A DNA stretch of 21,072 bases. Origin: an uncultured Dorea sp. (GTDB lineage Bacteria > Bacillota > Clostridia > Lachnospirales > Lachnospiraceae). The DNA is taken from the NCBI GenBank assembly GCA_910588745.1, contig CAJURK010000052.1, forward strand, positions 1 through 21,072. Direction: 5' to 3'. Position numbers and translations under genes: made by a program. Shown here one piece after another: positions 7,054 through 15,444 of this stretch (position 1 is its first letter; each line of letters begins with the position of its first letter). The notes beneath the pieces are model-generated. The model made no database searches and was not told where the DNA came from. It saw only the letters and a list, made by a program, of their open reading frames with translations.

Positions 7054-8679
7054 TTACATCATTCCCATTCCGCCCGGCGCGCCGGCCATTCCTGCCGGAA
7101 CGTCTTCTTTGATATTCGCTACAACGGATTCTGTAGTAAGCAGGGTAGACGCCACGCTGGTAGCGTTCTGCAAAGCGCTTCTTGTTACCTTGGCCGGGTC
7201 GAGGATTCCTTCCTTCACCATGTCTACATACTTTTCTTTGATTGCGTCAAAGCCGACTCCGACTTCTTTCTCTTTTACCTTATTGATAATCACTGCGCCT
7301 TCCAGCCCTGCGTTAGCAGCGATGTGGTACAGCGGGGACTCAAGAGCTTTCAGTATGATATTTGCGCCTGTTTTCTCGTCGCCCTCTAAGGTATCTGCAA
7401 TCTCAGCGACTTTCTTAGAAGCATGGATATACGCAGAACCGCCGCCCGCAATAATGCCTTCTTCCACTGCCGCTCTGGTAGCTGCAAGCGCGTCTTCCAT
7501 ACGAAGCTTCGCTTCTTTCATCTCGGTCTCTGTAGCCGCTCCTACGCGGATAACCGCTACGCCGCCGGCCAGCTTTGCAAGTCTCTCCTGAAGCTTCTCT
7601 TTGTCAAATTCGGAAGTAGTCTCCTCAATCTGCTTTCTGATCTGTGCAATTCTGGCGTCAATGTCAGCTTTTTCGCCCATGCCGTCAACGATAACCGTAT
7701 TCTCTTTCTCAACTTTAACGGATTTTGCACGGCCAAGCTGTTCAATCGTAGCCTCTCTTAAATCCAATCCAAGTTCTTCTGAAATCACTTCTCCGCCTGT
7801 GAGGATTGCGATATCTTTCAGCATATCTTTTCTTCTGTCGCCATATCCCGGAGCCTTAACGGCAACCACATTAAAGGTTCCACGCAGCTTATTTACAATC
7901 AGAGTTGTAAGAGCCTCTCCCTCAATATCTTCAGCGATAATCAGAAGTCTTGCGCCGGACTGTACGATCTGCTCTAAAAGCGGCAGAATATCCTGAATGT
8001 TTGTAATCTTCTTATCTGTAATCAGAATATACGGATCATCCAAAACCGCAACCATCTTCTCCATATCGTTTGCCATATATGCGGAAATGTAACCTCTGTC
8101 AAACTGCATACCTTCTACCAGATCCAGCTCTGTGTGCATGGTCTTAGATTCTTCGATTGTAATAACTCCGTCGTTAGAAACCTTCTCCATAGCGTCGGCA
8201 ACCATCTCGCCTACAAACTCATCGCCGGAAGAAACCGCTGCAACTCTTGAAATCTGCTGTTTGTCTTTGACCTTGCTGGACATTGACTGAATTGCCTCTA
8301 CTGCTGCGTCTGTCGCTTTCTTCATACCCTTGCGGAGAATAATCGGATTCGCGCCCGCCGCTAAATTCTTCATACCTTCGTTTACCATTGCCTGTGCAAG
8401 TACGGTTGCTGTTGTTGTTCCGTCTCCCGCAACATCGTTCGTCTTAGAAGCAACCTCGCGGATTAACTGAGCGCCCATGTTCTCAAATGCATCCTCAAGC
8501 TCGATCTCCTTTGCGATGGTAACACCGTCATTTGTAATCAGCGGCGTACCGAAAGACTTATCAAGAACTACATTGCGTCCCTTCGGTCCAAGTGTTACCC
8601 TTACTGTATTCGCTAACTGATTCACGCCTGCTTCTAAGGCTGTTCTGGCGTCGTCTCCAAATTTAATTTCCTTTGCCAT
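7054..8679 (-). CDS. groEL: Chaperonin GroEL (60 kDa, Hsp60)
   Basis: This is a full-length chaperonin of 541 residues that forms the double-ring folding cage with GroES as lid and uses ATP to fold client proteins in the cytosol. It begins MAKEIKFGDDART. It contains TVRVTLGPKGRNVVLDKSFG (residues 25-44), the ATPase motif GDGTTTATVL with the catalytic Asp at 86, the apical stretch YISAYMANDMEKM, and the late AAVEEGIIAGGGSAY signature. It ends in the flexible Gly-Met-rich tail GAPGGMGMM. groES lies 68 bases upstream in the same transcript. AGGAGG precedes the ATG. Control is through the CIRCE operator upstream of groES, and a strong terminator closes the operon. Confidence 0.99.
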   Translation of the reverse strand: MAKEIKFGDDARTALEAGVNQLANTVRVTLGPKGRNVVLDKSFGTPLITNDGVTIAKEIELEDAFENMGAQLIREVASKTNDVAGDGTTTATVLAQAMVNEGMKNLAAGANPIILRKGMKKATDAAVEAIQSMSSKVKDKQQISRVAAVSSGDEFVGEMVADAMEKVSNDGVITIEESKTMHTELDLVEGMQFDRGYISAYMANDMEKMVAVLDDPYILITDKKITNIQDILPLLEQIVQSGARLLIIAEDIEGEALTTLIVNKLRGTFNVVAVKAPGYGDRRKDMLKDIAILTGGEVISEELGLDLREATIEQLGRAKSVKVEKENTVIVDGMGEKADIDARIAQIRKQIEETTSEFDKEKLQERLAKLAGGVAVIRVGAATETEMKEAKLRMEDALAATRAAVEEGIIAGGGSAYIHASKKVAEIADTLEGDEKTGANIILKALESPLYHIAANAGLEGAVIINKVKEKEVGVGFDAIKEKYVDMVKEGILDPAKVTRSALQNATSVASTLLTTESVVANIKEDVPAGMAGAPGGMGMM

Positions 8680-8747
8680 GACTAAATCTCCTCCTTATTC
8701 TGCCTTTCTTTCATCTCTAACTTTTGCAGTCTCTTGTTCTGCCGCGT

Positions 8748-9032
8748 CTACTCTACAATTGCAAGAATATCGCTCTGCTTTACAATAATATAGGTCTCAT
8801 CATCCACTTCTACATCTGTTCCTGAATACTTAGAATAGATAACGGTCTGACCTGTCTTTACAAACATCTCAACTTCCTTGCCGTCTACCATTCCGCCGGG
8901 GCCTACCGCAACAATCTCTGCCTGCTGCGGTTTCTCTTTGGACTGTCCTGGTAATACGATACCTGACTTTGTAGTCTCTTCTGCTACTAACTGTTTCAAT
9001 ACTACTCTGTCTCCTAATGGTACTAATTTCAT
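8748..9032 (-). CDS. groES: Co-chaperonin GroES (10 kDa)
   Basis: The 94-residue product is the normal length for GroES, the heptameric lid of the GroEL chamber. It starts MKLVPLGDRVVLKQ and contains the mobile-loop region ETTKSGIVLPGQSKEKPQ, which contacts GroEL, then VVAVGPGG and the C-terminal YIIVKQSDILAIVE. An in-frame upstream ATG at 9078-9080 would add 16 residues, but it lies inside the CIRCE operator. The ATG at 9030-9032 has AGGAGG correctly placed and matches the family start, so it is preferred. It is the first gene of the groESL operon. Confidence 0.98.
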   Translation of the reverse strand: MKLVPLGDRVVLKQLVAEETTKSGIVLPGQSKEKPQQAEIVAVGPGGMVDGKEVEMFVKTGQTVIYSKYSGTDVEVDDETYIIVKQSDILAIVE

Positions 9033-9069
9033 TTTATATTCCTCCTTCACAATTAAATTCTTAATTCTG

Positions 9070-9096
9070 TTAGCACTCATAAACAGAGAGTGCTAA
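9070..9096. promoter_or_regulatory. CIRCE operator (HrcA binding site)
   Basis: TTAGCACTC (9070-9078), nine bases, GAGTGCTAA (9088-9096): an exact match to the CIRCE consensus. It lies between the groES promoter and start codon. HrcA repressor binding here is established for this motif in Bacillota; hrcA is not in the window. Confidence 0.97.
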
Positions 9097-9109
9097 ACCG
9101 TCTAGATAT

Positions 9110-9138
9110 AAAATAGCACTCTCTGTTTATTTTGTCAA
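9110..9138 (-). promoter_or_regulatory. groESL promoter
   Basis: On the minus strand a perfect -35 TTGACA (9133-9138) is followed after 17 bases by TATTTT (9110-9115) as the -10. An extra CIRCE-like half-site (9114-9121) overlaps the upstream edge of the -10, and the canonical CIRCE lies just downstream of the expected transcription start. Confidence 0.7.
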
Positions 9139-9149
9139 CACACTTTATT

Positions 9150-9455
9150 TTAGTTTAGACTATTTTTATAAAATCCATTCTCAATCTGGAAGATCAGCAT
9201 ATTTCCCAGCTTGTCAAGATAACGCTCTCTGATAATCCCTTTACACTCCGCAGATTTATCTCCGTCCATAATTTTGCATCCATAGACCGCATCCAAAGAA
9301 ATAATGTCTACTTCTTCCCCTCTGAGTAATAATTCTATGCATTCTTTCCCTTCATCATACGTAATTACTTTACAATAATGAACTCGTTCCTCATATTCCC
9401 CGTCTTCCAATATCATCTGTTCCATCCACAGTTCTACCGGACAGCCTTCATACAT
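9150..9455 (-). CDS. Small conserved-looking protein of unknown function
   Basis: The 101-residue product has no signal peptide or membrane segment. It is acidic, with alternating hydrophobic and polar residues suggesting a small beta-rich fold (ELWMEQMILEDGEYEERVHY, then CIELLLRGEEVDIISLD and CKGIIRERYLDKLGNMLIFQ). The pattern is loosely like a PilZ-type barrel, but the PilZ signature residues are not evident, so I do not assign it. I do not recognise the gene. The ATG start has AAAGGGGA upstream. It begins 42 bases after the codY stop in the same direction with no terminator between, so it is probably co-transcribed with codY. It ends just upstream of the groES promoter. Confidence 0.7.
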   Translation of the reverse strand: MYEGCPVELWMEQMILEDGEYEERVHYCKVITYDEGKECIELLLRGEEVDIISLDAVYGCKIMDGDKSAECKGIIRERYLDKLGNMLIFQIENGFYKNSLN

Positions 9456-9497
9456 CCCTGATATCCCCTTTCCGTGAAAGTATCAGTACAGATTCCA

Positions 9498-10280
9498 TCA
9501 ATTGTCACGCTCCGCCTTTATCCTCTCAAGTTCTTCAAATACATGATCATTTACAACCTTGATGTAGGTTCCCTTCATACCTGACGAGCGGGATTCAATT
9601 ACCCCGGCGCTCTCAAACTTGCGCAGCGCATTCACGATTACAGACCTGGTGATACCTACTCTGTCGGCAATCTTGCTTGCAACAAGAATCCCCTCCAGAC
9701 CATGCAGTTCATCAAAAATATGTAGGATTGCTTCTAGTTCGGAGAAAGACAGCGTACCGACTGCCGACTGGACAATATGCCTCTTCCGATCCTCTTCCGC
9801 GTTCTCTTCGTTTACCGACCGGAGCATCTCAAGTCCCACAACCGTCGTGCCATACTCGCTTAAAATGATATCGTCAATCTCATATTCGGAATCCTGCTTG
9901 TAGATAAATAACGTACCAAGCCGCTCTCCTGCGATCTCAATGGGTGTAACAATTGCCTGATACCCTTTTGAAATGACATCTGAAAAGCCAAGCGTTTCCA
10001 GATTTACGTTCTCCTTTGTTGAAAGAATACCGAGGAGTCTCTCATTTAACAATTCGTCGATAAACATCCCTACCTCGCCGTTCAGAAGTTCCGTAATTAC
10101 ACCCACGCCTTCGCAGCAGCTTACGCCAAGGACTTTTCCCTTTTTACTGATAACCAGCGCGTTGGAATCCAAAATATCCGTCAGTACACTACAAATATCA
10201 TTAAACACTACCTTACTTGAACCATTGTTGTGCAGTAATTTATTGATTTTTCTTGTCTTATCCAACAATTGTACACTCAT
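9498..10280 (-). CDS. codY: GTP- and branched-chain amino acid-sensing global repressor CodY
   Basis: CodY is 260 residues here, its usual length. It senses isoleucine/leucine/valine and GTP and represses nutrient-acquisition, amino acid and often virulence or sporulation genes when nutrients are plentiful. Residues 1 to about 155 are the GAF-like ligand domain (MSVQLLDKTRKINKLL, later GYQAIVTPIEIAGERLGTLF). The C-terminal winged helix contains the characteristic ASKIADRVGITRSVIVNALR (201-220), then KFESAGVIESRSSGMKGTYI. An upstream ATG would add 12 residues, but MSVQLLDKTR is the family start and has GGTGAT before it. It has its own promoter with CodY-box-like sequences, suggesting autoregulation, and follows topA in a conserved Clostridia order. 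Confidence 0.98.
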   Translation of the reverse strand: MSVQLLDKTRKINKLLHNNGSSKVVFNDICSVLTDILDSNALVISKKGKVLGVSCCEGVGVITELLNGEVGMFIDELLNERLLGILSTKENVNLETLGFSDVISKGYQAIVTPIEIAGERLGTLFIYKQDSEYEIDDIILSEYGTTVVGLEMLRSVNEENAEEDRKRHIVQSAVGTLSFSELEAILHIFDELHGLEGILVASKIADRVGITRSVIVNALRKFESAGVIESRSSGMKGTYIKVVNDHVFEELERIKAERDN

Positions 10281-10306
10281 TTTTTCATCACCATCCTTTG
10301 TGGGAT

Positions 10307-10335
10307 ATATTATCACACAATTTCAGCAATTTCAA
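10307..10335 (-). promoter_or_regulatory. codY promoter
   Basis: On the minus strand a -35 TTGAAA (10330-10335), 17 bases, then TAATAT (10307-10312) preceded by TGA, an extended -10. The predicted start lies about 20 bases above the start codon of CodY. Confidence 0.65.
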
Positions 10336-10363
10336 GTATTAATATCGCAAAATTCAGAAACTT
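10318..10363. promoter_or_regulatory. Two CodY-box-like sites upstream of codY
   Basis: Read on the minus strand, AAGTTTCTGAATTTT (10363-10349) matches 12 of 15 positions of the CodY consensus AATTTTCWGAAAATT. AAATTGCTGAAATTG (10332-10318) matches 11 of 15 and overlaps the -35. Both counts were made by eye. Confidence 0.5.
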
Positions 10364-10413
10364 TCTGTCTTTTTATGATTATTTTTACGTCAGCCGGTAA
10401 ACAGCAGCGCTTT

Positions 10414-12477
10414 TTATTTCGCTTCTACATATCCGCACTGTCCGTCGCCGCAGACAAGCTTATTGCCTTTTTCCAACATATACCCTCCGCATCTCGGGCA
10501 TTTTTTCTCCGAAGGCTTCTGCCACGACATAAAATCACATTCCGGATTATCCTCACAGCCATAATAACGTCTGCCCTTTTTGGTCTTTCTGAAGACAATA
10601 TCTTTTCCGCATTTCGGGCAGGCTACGCCTACCTTCTCCAAATAAGGCTTGGTATTTCTGCAATCCGGGAATCCTGGGCAGGCAAGGAATTTCCCATGGG
10701 GGCCGTATTTAACTACCATATTGCGCCCACATTCCTCACAGACGACATCCGTAACCTCATCCTCAATCTTCACCCGCTCTTGTTCCTGCTCGGCCTTCTT
10801 TACCGCCTCGTCCAAATCCGGATAGAAATTCTCGATGACAGATTTCCACTCTACCTTGCCCTCTGCAATATAGTCCAGCAAACCTTCCATGTTTGCCGTG
10901 AAATTGACGTCCACGATAGCAGGAAAGGACTCCTTCATGATATTGTTCACAACCTCGCCGATCTCTGTCATATAGAGGTTCCTGCTCTCCTTCGCCACAT
11001 ACCGTCTGGCGATAATAGTAGAAATAGTCGGCGCATACGTACTGGGGCGGCCGATTCCTAATTCTTCCAGCTTCTTTACCAGCGACGCCTCGGTATAGTG
11101 AGCCGGAGGCTGTGTAAAATGCTGTTTCTGCTCAAAGCGCTCAACCGACAGCTTTGAATCTCTGTCTAAGGATTTTAAAAGCACATTGCTTTCCGGCTTC
11201 TCTTCCCCGGATTCCACATATACCGTGCGGAAGCCTTCAAAAGCAACCTTAGAAGCCGATACGGTAAACCGGTATTTGCCCGCGGAAATTTTAACAGAAG
11301 TAGTCTCGTACCTGGCGGCCTTCATCCTGCTTGCCACAAACCGTTTCCAGATTAACTGATACAGCCGAAACTGATCCCTGGTCAGAGAGTCCTTCATCAT
11401 TGCCGGCGTCCGGTTCACATCCGAAGGCCGAATTGCCTCATGGGCGTCCTGAATCTTCTTATCATCCTTCTTGGCGCTATTTCCTGCCGAAACAAACTCT
11501 TCCCCGTAATTCTCTGCAACGTATGCTTTCACCTGGGCGTCCGCCTCATCGGAAATCCTGGTAGAATCCGTACGAAGATAAGTGATAAGGCCTACCGTGC
11601 CATTGCCTTTGATTGTAATTCCTTCATAGAGCTGCTGCGCCACCCGCATGGTTTTCTGAGTGGCAAAGTTCAGCACATTTGAAGCCTCCTGCTGCAACGT
11701 GCTGGTAGTAAAAGGAACCGGCGCTTTCTTATACCGTTCTCCCTTTTTAATATCCTCCACCATATACGGCGCGTCCTGAAGCTCTGAGACTACCTGCTCC
11801 ACCTCTGCCGCTGACCGAAGAGCCAATTTCTCTTTCTCCGTTCCGTAGAACTTCGCCGCCAGCGTCTTTCTCTCACCCGCAACCTTTAAGTAAGCCTCCA
11901 GGCTCCAATATTCCTCCGGGATAAACGCATTGATTTCCTCTTCTCTGTCTGCAATAATCCGCAGAGCAACCGACTGAACGCGCCCGGCGCTTAAGCCTCT
12001 TTTTACCTTCGCCCAGAGAAGCGGACTGATCCGGTAGCCAACTACCCTGTCAAGAGCCCGGCGGGCCTGCTGTGCGTCCACCAATTTCATATCAATCTCT
12101 CTGGCGTTTTTAATAGATGCCTTCACCGCGTTCTTTGTGATCTCGTTAAATGTAATACGATATGTTTTCTTATCCTCCAGCTTCAGGGCTTTTCCCAGAT
12201 GCCATGAAATAGCCTCCCCCTCACGGTCCGGGTCAGTTGCCAGATAAACTTTGTCCGCTTTCTTTACTTCCTTTCGGAGTTCTGCCAGAATCTCCCCTTT
12301 TCCCCGAATCGTAATATACTTCGGTTCATAATCATGCTCTACGTCAATTCCAAGCTGACTCTTCGGAAGGTCTCTCACATGACCGTTAGAAGCCATAACC
12401 GTATAGTTGCTACCCAAAAATTTTTTAATTGTCTTCACTTTTGTAGGAGACTCTACGATTACTAGATAATGCGCCAT
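10414..12477 (-). CDS. topA: DNA topoisomerase I (type IA)
   Basis: The 687-residue enzyme relaxes negative supercoils by passing one strand through a transient break. The TOPRIM domain begins MAHYLVIVESPTKVKTI with the acidic Glu9, and continues to the TDPDREGEAI motif (residues 81-90). The catalytic Tyr300 sits in GLITYLRTDSTRIS. The C-terminal end carries three four-cysteine zinc ribbons, starting CEECGRNM, CPKCGKDI and CPRCGGYM, which bind single-stranded DNA. The ATG at 12475-12477 is chosen because AAGGAG precedes it and the family begins MAxYLVIVES; upstream in-frame ATGs would add 8 or 10 residues. It follows dprA by 81 bases and precedes codY, a common Bacillota arrangement. Confidence 0.98.
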   Translation of the reverse strand: MAHYLVIVESPTKVKTIKKFLGSNYTVMASNGHVRDLPKSQLGIDVEHDYEPKYITIRGKGEILAELRKEVKKADKVYLATDPDREGEAISWHLGKALKLEDKKTYRITFNEITKNAVKASIKNAREIDMKLVDAQQARRALDRVVGYRISPLLWAKVKRGLSAGRVQSVALRIIADREEEINAFIPEEYWSLEAYLKVAGERKTLAAKFYGTEKEKLALRSAAEVEQVVSELQDAPYMVEDIKKGERYKKAPVPFTTSTLQQEASNVLNFATQKTMRVAQQLYEGITIKGNGTVGLITYLRTDSTRISDEADAQVKAYVAENYGEEFVSAGNSAKKDDKKIQDAHEAIRPSDVNRTPAMMKDSLTRDQFRLYQLIWKRFVASRMKAARYETTSVKISAGKYRFTVSASKVAFEGFRTVYVESGEEKPESNVLLKSLDRDSKLSVERFEQKQHFTQPPAHYTEASLVKKLEELGIGRPSTYAPTISTIIARRYVAKESRNLYMTEIGEVVNNIMKESFPAIVDVNFTANMEGLLDYIAEGKVEWKSVIENFYPDLDEAVKKAEQEQERVKIEDEVTDVVCEECGRNMVVKYGPHGKFLACPGFPDCRNTKPYLEKVGVACPKCGKDIVFRKTKKGRRYYGCEDNPECDFMSWQKPSEKKCPRCGGYMLEKGNKLVCGDGQCGYVEAK

Positions 12478-12558
12478 TTCCATACTCCTTTTAATCTTGC
12501 GGAGCATGGCGGCAGCCGGTGATTACAGATAAACCTATAAATAAAAACAACCGATTCG

Positions 12559-13662
12559 CTATGCTCTCACAAAATAATTTTTTGATAATTCTCTAATTAA
12601 TCCCTTTATTTCCAAAGAAACAAGAATCCGCATAAGCTCTGCCGCAGGAAACTCCAATTCTGAAAGCAGTGTATGCAGACTTTTTGGAAACAAACCAATG
12701 GAATCATACACCAAATTTTCTTTTCTTTCAAGCTTTTTCTTATTTTTCCCACGATTCCGGCTATTTTCGGCCTCAGCAAAACAATCCCATAGCCCCATTT
12801 CCTCTAACAGCTCTCCCGGCGATATCAAAATGCCTGCTCCCTGGCGGATCAGTTCATGACATCCAATGCTCAGTTGACTTGTCACCGGTCCCGGAAGGGC
12901 ATAAATATCCTTCCCCTGTTCCAAAGCCATGTCCGCCGTAATCAGAGAGCCGCTTTTTACTCCCGCCTCCATCACCAGCACCACATCCGACAGGCCGCTG
13001 ATAATCCGGTTTCTGGCAGGAAAATGCTCCTTCAGAGGCGGCTCCCCTACAGGCTGCTCCGACAAAATTCCTCCATGAACCGAAAGATCGGCATACAACC
13101 CCCGATTTTCCTTAGGATAACACACATCAATCCCGCAGCCCAATACGCCAAAGGAATTACCTCCCGCCTGAATCGCCGCCCTCTGAGCCGCTCCATCAAT
13201 CCCTTTTGCCATACCACTTATAATCTGCACCCCCGCCGCCGCGAGGATTTCCGCAAAGGCAATGGCCATTTTCTCGCCATAAGGCGTACATTTTCTCGCA
13301 CCCACTACCGCCGCCGTCGGCCTGTCTTCTGCCGGAAGCTCTCCCTTTACGTAGAGCGCGTAAGGCATCCCCGGGTAATCTAAAAGCCTTTTCGGATAGT
13401 CCTCCATAAAATAAGCCACAAAACGAATCCCCTTGTCCACAGCCGCCTCATACTGCTCATCCACCCGTTGATTACGGGCAGCCTGACGAATTGCCTGAAT
13501 ATCCTGCTCTGTTACTCCTTTGATTCTCTGAAAATGCTTTTCTTCTATATTATATAGCTTTTTATAGATTTCTTTCCCACTTCCATAAGTTTCCCGCAAA
13601 AGTTTTTTCTTTTTATCAGAAAGCGGGCGTATCCCCGCAAACCACCACTCATACCTTAACAT
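12559..13662 (-). CDS. dprA: DNA-processing protein DprA (Smf)
   Basis: DprA loads RecA onto incoming single-stranded DNA during natural transformation. The product has 367 residues. An N-terminal helical, SAM-like part (about 1-70) is followed by the Rossmann-like core: YPGMPYALYVKGELP, TAAVVGARKCTPYGEKMA, IISGMAKGIDGAAQRAA, GVLGCGIDVCYPKENRGLY, FPARNRIISGLSDVVLVMEA and SGSLITADMALEQGK, all hallmark blocks. A winged-helix domain ends the protein (IGLFPKSLHTLLSELEFPAA onward). Its start overlaps the end of comM by 14 bases, so translation is probably coupled; the nearest AGGAGG is about 15 bases from the ATG. With comM next to it, a competence or DNA-uptake role is plausible, though many non-competent Bacillota keep the gene. 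Confidence 0.97.
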   Translation of the reverse strand: MLRYEWWFAGIRPLSDKKKKLLRETYGSGKEIYKKLYNIEEKHFQRIKGVTEQDIQAIRQAARNQRVDEQYEAAVDKGIRFVAYFMEDYPKRLLDYPGMPYALYVKGELPAEDRPTAAVVGARKCTPYGEKMAIAFAEILAAAGVQIISGMAKGIDGAAQRAAIQAGGNSFGVLGCGIDVCYPKENRGLYADLSVHGGILSEQPVGEPPLKEHFPARNRIISGLSDVVLVMEAGVKSGSLITADMALEQGKDIYALPGPVTSQLSIGCHELIRQGAGILISPGELLEEMGLWDCFAEAENSRNRGKNKKKLERKENLVYDSIGLFPKSLHTLLSELEFPAAELMRILVSLEIKGLIRELSKNYFVRA

Positions 13663-15169
13663 TTCTATAAATCAGCGCCTCCTGTAAATGCTCCATGCCA
13701 ATCTGCTCTTCTCCATCCAAATCCGCAATTGTCCTTGCAACTTTCAATACTTTGTGATAAGTTCTTGCCGTCAGAGAAAGCGTCTCAAACGCCTGCCGCA
13801 TCATCCGCTCCTCCTGTCTGCCAAGCTTACAAAATTCTTCAAGCTGTACGCCGGTAAGTTCTGCATTAAATAAAAGTTTCTTTCCCCGGTACCGCTGAAT
13901 CTGCCGCTTCCTCGCCTGCTCTACCCTACTTCGGACAACCTTCGAGCTTTCTTCTGAGACGGCTCCGCTTAAATCCTCGTACCGGACCCCGGGAACCTCC
14001 ACGCAAATATCCATCCGATTCAAAAAGGGCTGACTAATTTTCCCCTGATACTGCTGAATCTGGAAGGGCGTACACTGGCATCGGTTATAATCCGGAAAAT
14101 ATCCGCAGGGACAGGGATTCATAGCCGCTACCAGCATCACATCCGCCGGGTATTCGTAAGTACCCTGACTTCTGGAAATGCGAACCACTCGTTCCTCCAA
14201 AGGCTGTCTCAGCACCTCCACCACAACCCTCTGAAATTCCGCTAGTTCGTCTAAAAACAATACTCCTCCGCTGGCAAGCGAAATCTCCCCCGGTCTTGGC
14301 CATACCCCGCCCCCGAGCAGCGCCGCTTTCGTGACGGTCTGATGAACCTCCCGGAATGGACGCTCTGTAATCAGCGGCCGGTCTCCCTTAAGCATCCCGG
14401 CGATACTGTAGATCTTTGTAATCTGGAAACTCTCTTCTCTGGTCAGAGAAGGCAGAATCGTAGGAATCCTCCTGGCAATCATAGACTTACCTCCACCCGG
14501 CGGCCCCACCATCAACAGATTGTGATGTCCGGCCACCGCCACCTCGGCCGCCCGCTTTACTGCCTGCTGGCCTCTGATATCTGCAAAATCCTCCCATAGG
14601 CTAATGCCGGAACCTTCGCCTTTTTCCTGCCCGCCCCGGATGCTTCCAAGCTCTTCCTCCGTTTTTAACTCCTTACAGAGCATTTCCAGGCTGTCCACGC
14701 CAAGAATCCGCAAATTTTCTACCAGCCTGGCTTCCGGCTCGTTTTCTAAGGGTACAATCAGGCAGGACGCGCCATTCTTCCTGGCTTCATCGGCAATAGG
14801 CAGTATTCCGTGAATCCCTCTGACGCTTCCATCTAACCCCAGCTCCCCGACTGCTTGAACGCCTTGCAGCCGTTCTCTATCCAATTCTCCCACAGCGGAC
14901 AGAATGGACAACGCAATCGGCAGGTCATAGGATGTTCCCCGCTTACGCACATTCCCCGGGGACAGATTAATAACAACTTTCTTTGCCGGCATCACAAAAC
15001 CGGAATTATGTATGGCTGTCTTCACACGCTCTCCCGCCTCCCTGACCTCCGCCGAAAGGTAGCCTACCATATGAAATAACGGAAGCCCATTGCTTACATC
15101 CGCTTCCACCTGCACCGGAATCACCTCCATCCCCTGCAGGGTCGCCGACATGATTCTGCTGAAACTCAT
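13649..15169 (-). CDS. comM: YifB/ComM family AAA+ ATPase (Mg-chelatase-like)
   Basis: The 506-residue protein has the three-part layout of ComM, a hexameric helicase that promotes branch migration when transformed DNA is integrated. An N-terminal Lon-protease-like domain (GLPLFHMVGYLSAEVREAGE, about residues 28-47, later GTSYDLPIALSIL) is followed by the AAA+ core with Walker A GPPGGGKS (222-229) and Walker B VLFLDE (303-308). A cysteine group at about 353-366 (NPCPCGYFPDYNRCQC) is typical of the family. The C-terminal Mg-chelatase part includes LSLTARTYHKVLKVARTIAD. The longer frame could start 24 residues earlier, but MSFSRIMSATLQGMEV is the family start and has AAGGAG seven bases upstream. 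It is the first gene of the comM-dprA-topA group. Confidence 0.95.
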   Translation of the reverse strand: MSFSRIMSATLQGMEVIPVQVEADVSNGLPLFHMVGYLSAEVREAGERVKTAIHNSGFVMPAKKVVINLSPGNVRKRGTSYDLPIALSILSAVGELDRERLQGVQAVGELGLDGSVRGIHGILPIADEARKNGASCLIVPLENEPEARLVENLRILGVDSLEMLCKELKTEEELGSIRGGQEKGEGSGISLWEDFADIRGQQAVKRAAEVAVAGHHNLLMVGPPGGGKSMIARRIPTILPSLTREESFQITKIYSIAGMLKGDRPLITERPFREVHQTVTKAALLGGGVWPRPGEISLASGGVLFLDELAEFQRVVVEVLRQPLEERVVRISRSQGTYEYPADVMLVAAMNPCPCGYFPDYNRCQCTPFQIQQYQGKISQPFLNRMDICVEVPGVRYEDLSGAVSEESSKVVRSRVEQARKRQIQRYRGKKLLFNAELTGVQLEEFCKLGRQEERMMRQAFETLSLTARTYHKVLKVARTIADLDGEEQIGMEHLQEALIYRNVKV

Positions 15170-15333
15170 CGCATCACTCCTTTTTTCACTTATCCCTGCC
15201 CATACGGGACAAGCCGCATCAGCTAATCGTAAATTTTCCACAGTTCTTTAGGAATCACGGGCTGAATCGCCCAAATATAGAAATATCTGATAATTCCTGA
15301 TATGGCAGTTCATCGAATAGTTATGACTACTAT

Positions 15334-15361
15334 ATTTTAGAATATACACTTTTTACGTCAA
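15334..15361 (-). promoter_or_regulatory. Candidate promoter of the comM-dprA-topA group
   Basis: On the minus strand TTGACG (15356-15361), 16 bases, then TAAAAT (15334-15339). It would give a leader of about 160 bases before comM. The leader contains a small GGGC/GCCC stem but no recognised riboswitch or attenuator. Confidence 0.45.
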
Positions 15362-15444
15362 CAAGTCAATATATTTTTATGGAAAAGCACAAATTATCCG
15401 GTCTTTTCATAAACTGTAATTAAATACGCTCAGAGGTGCTTCCC

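Noticed and set aside
9973..11061. 362-residue plus-strand frame opposite codY and topA
   Set aside because: It is the antisense shadow of two clear conserved genes, and its translation is low-complexity without any recognisable motif or ribosome binding site.
15361..15435. Sigma-E-type promoter for the sigK gene
   Set aside because: CATAAACT near 15408 resembles a sigma-E -10, but I found no matching -35 at the right distance, so I did not list it.
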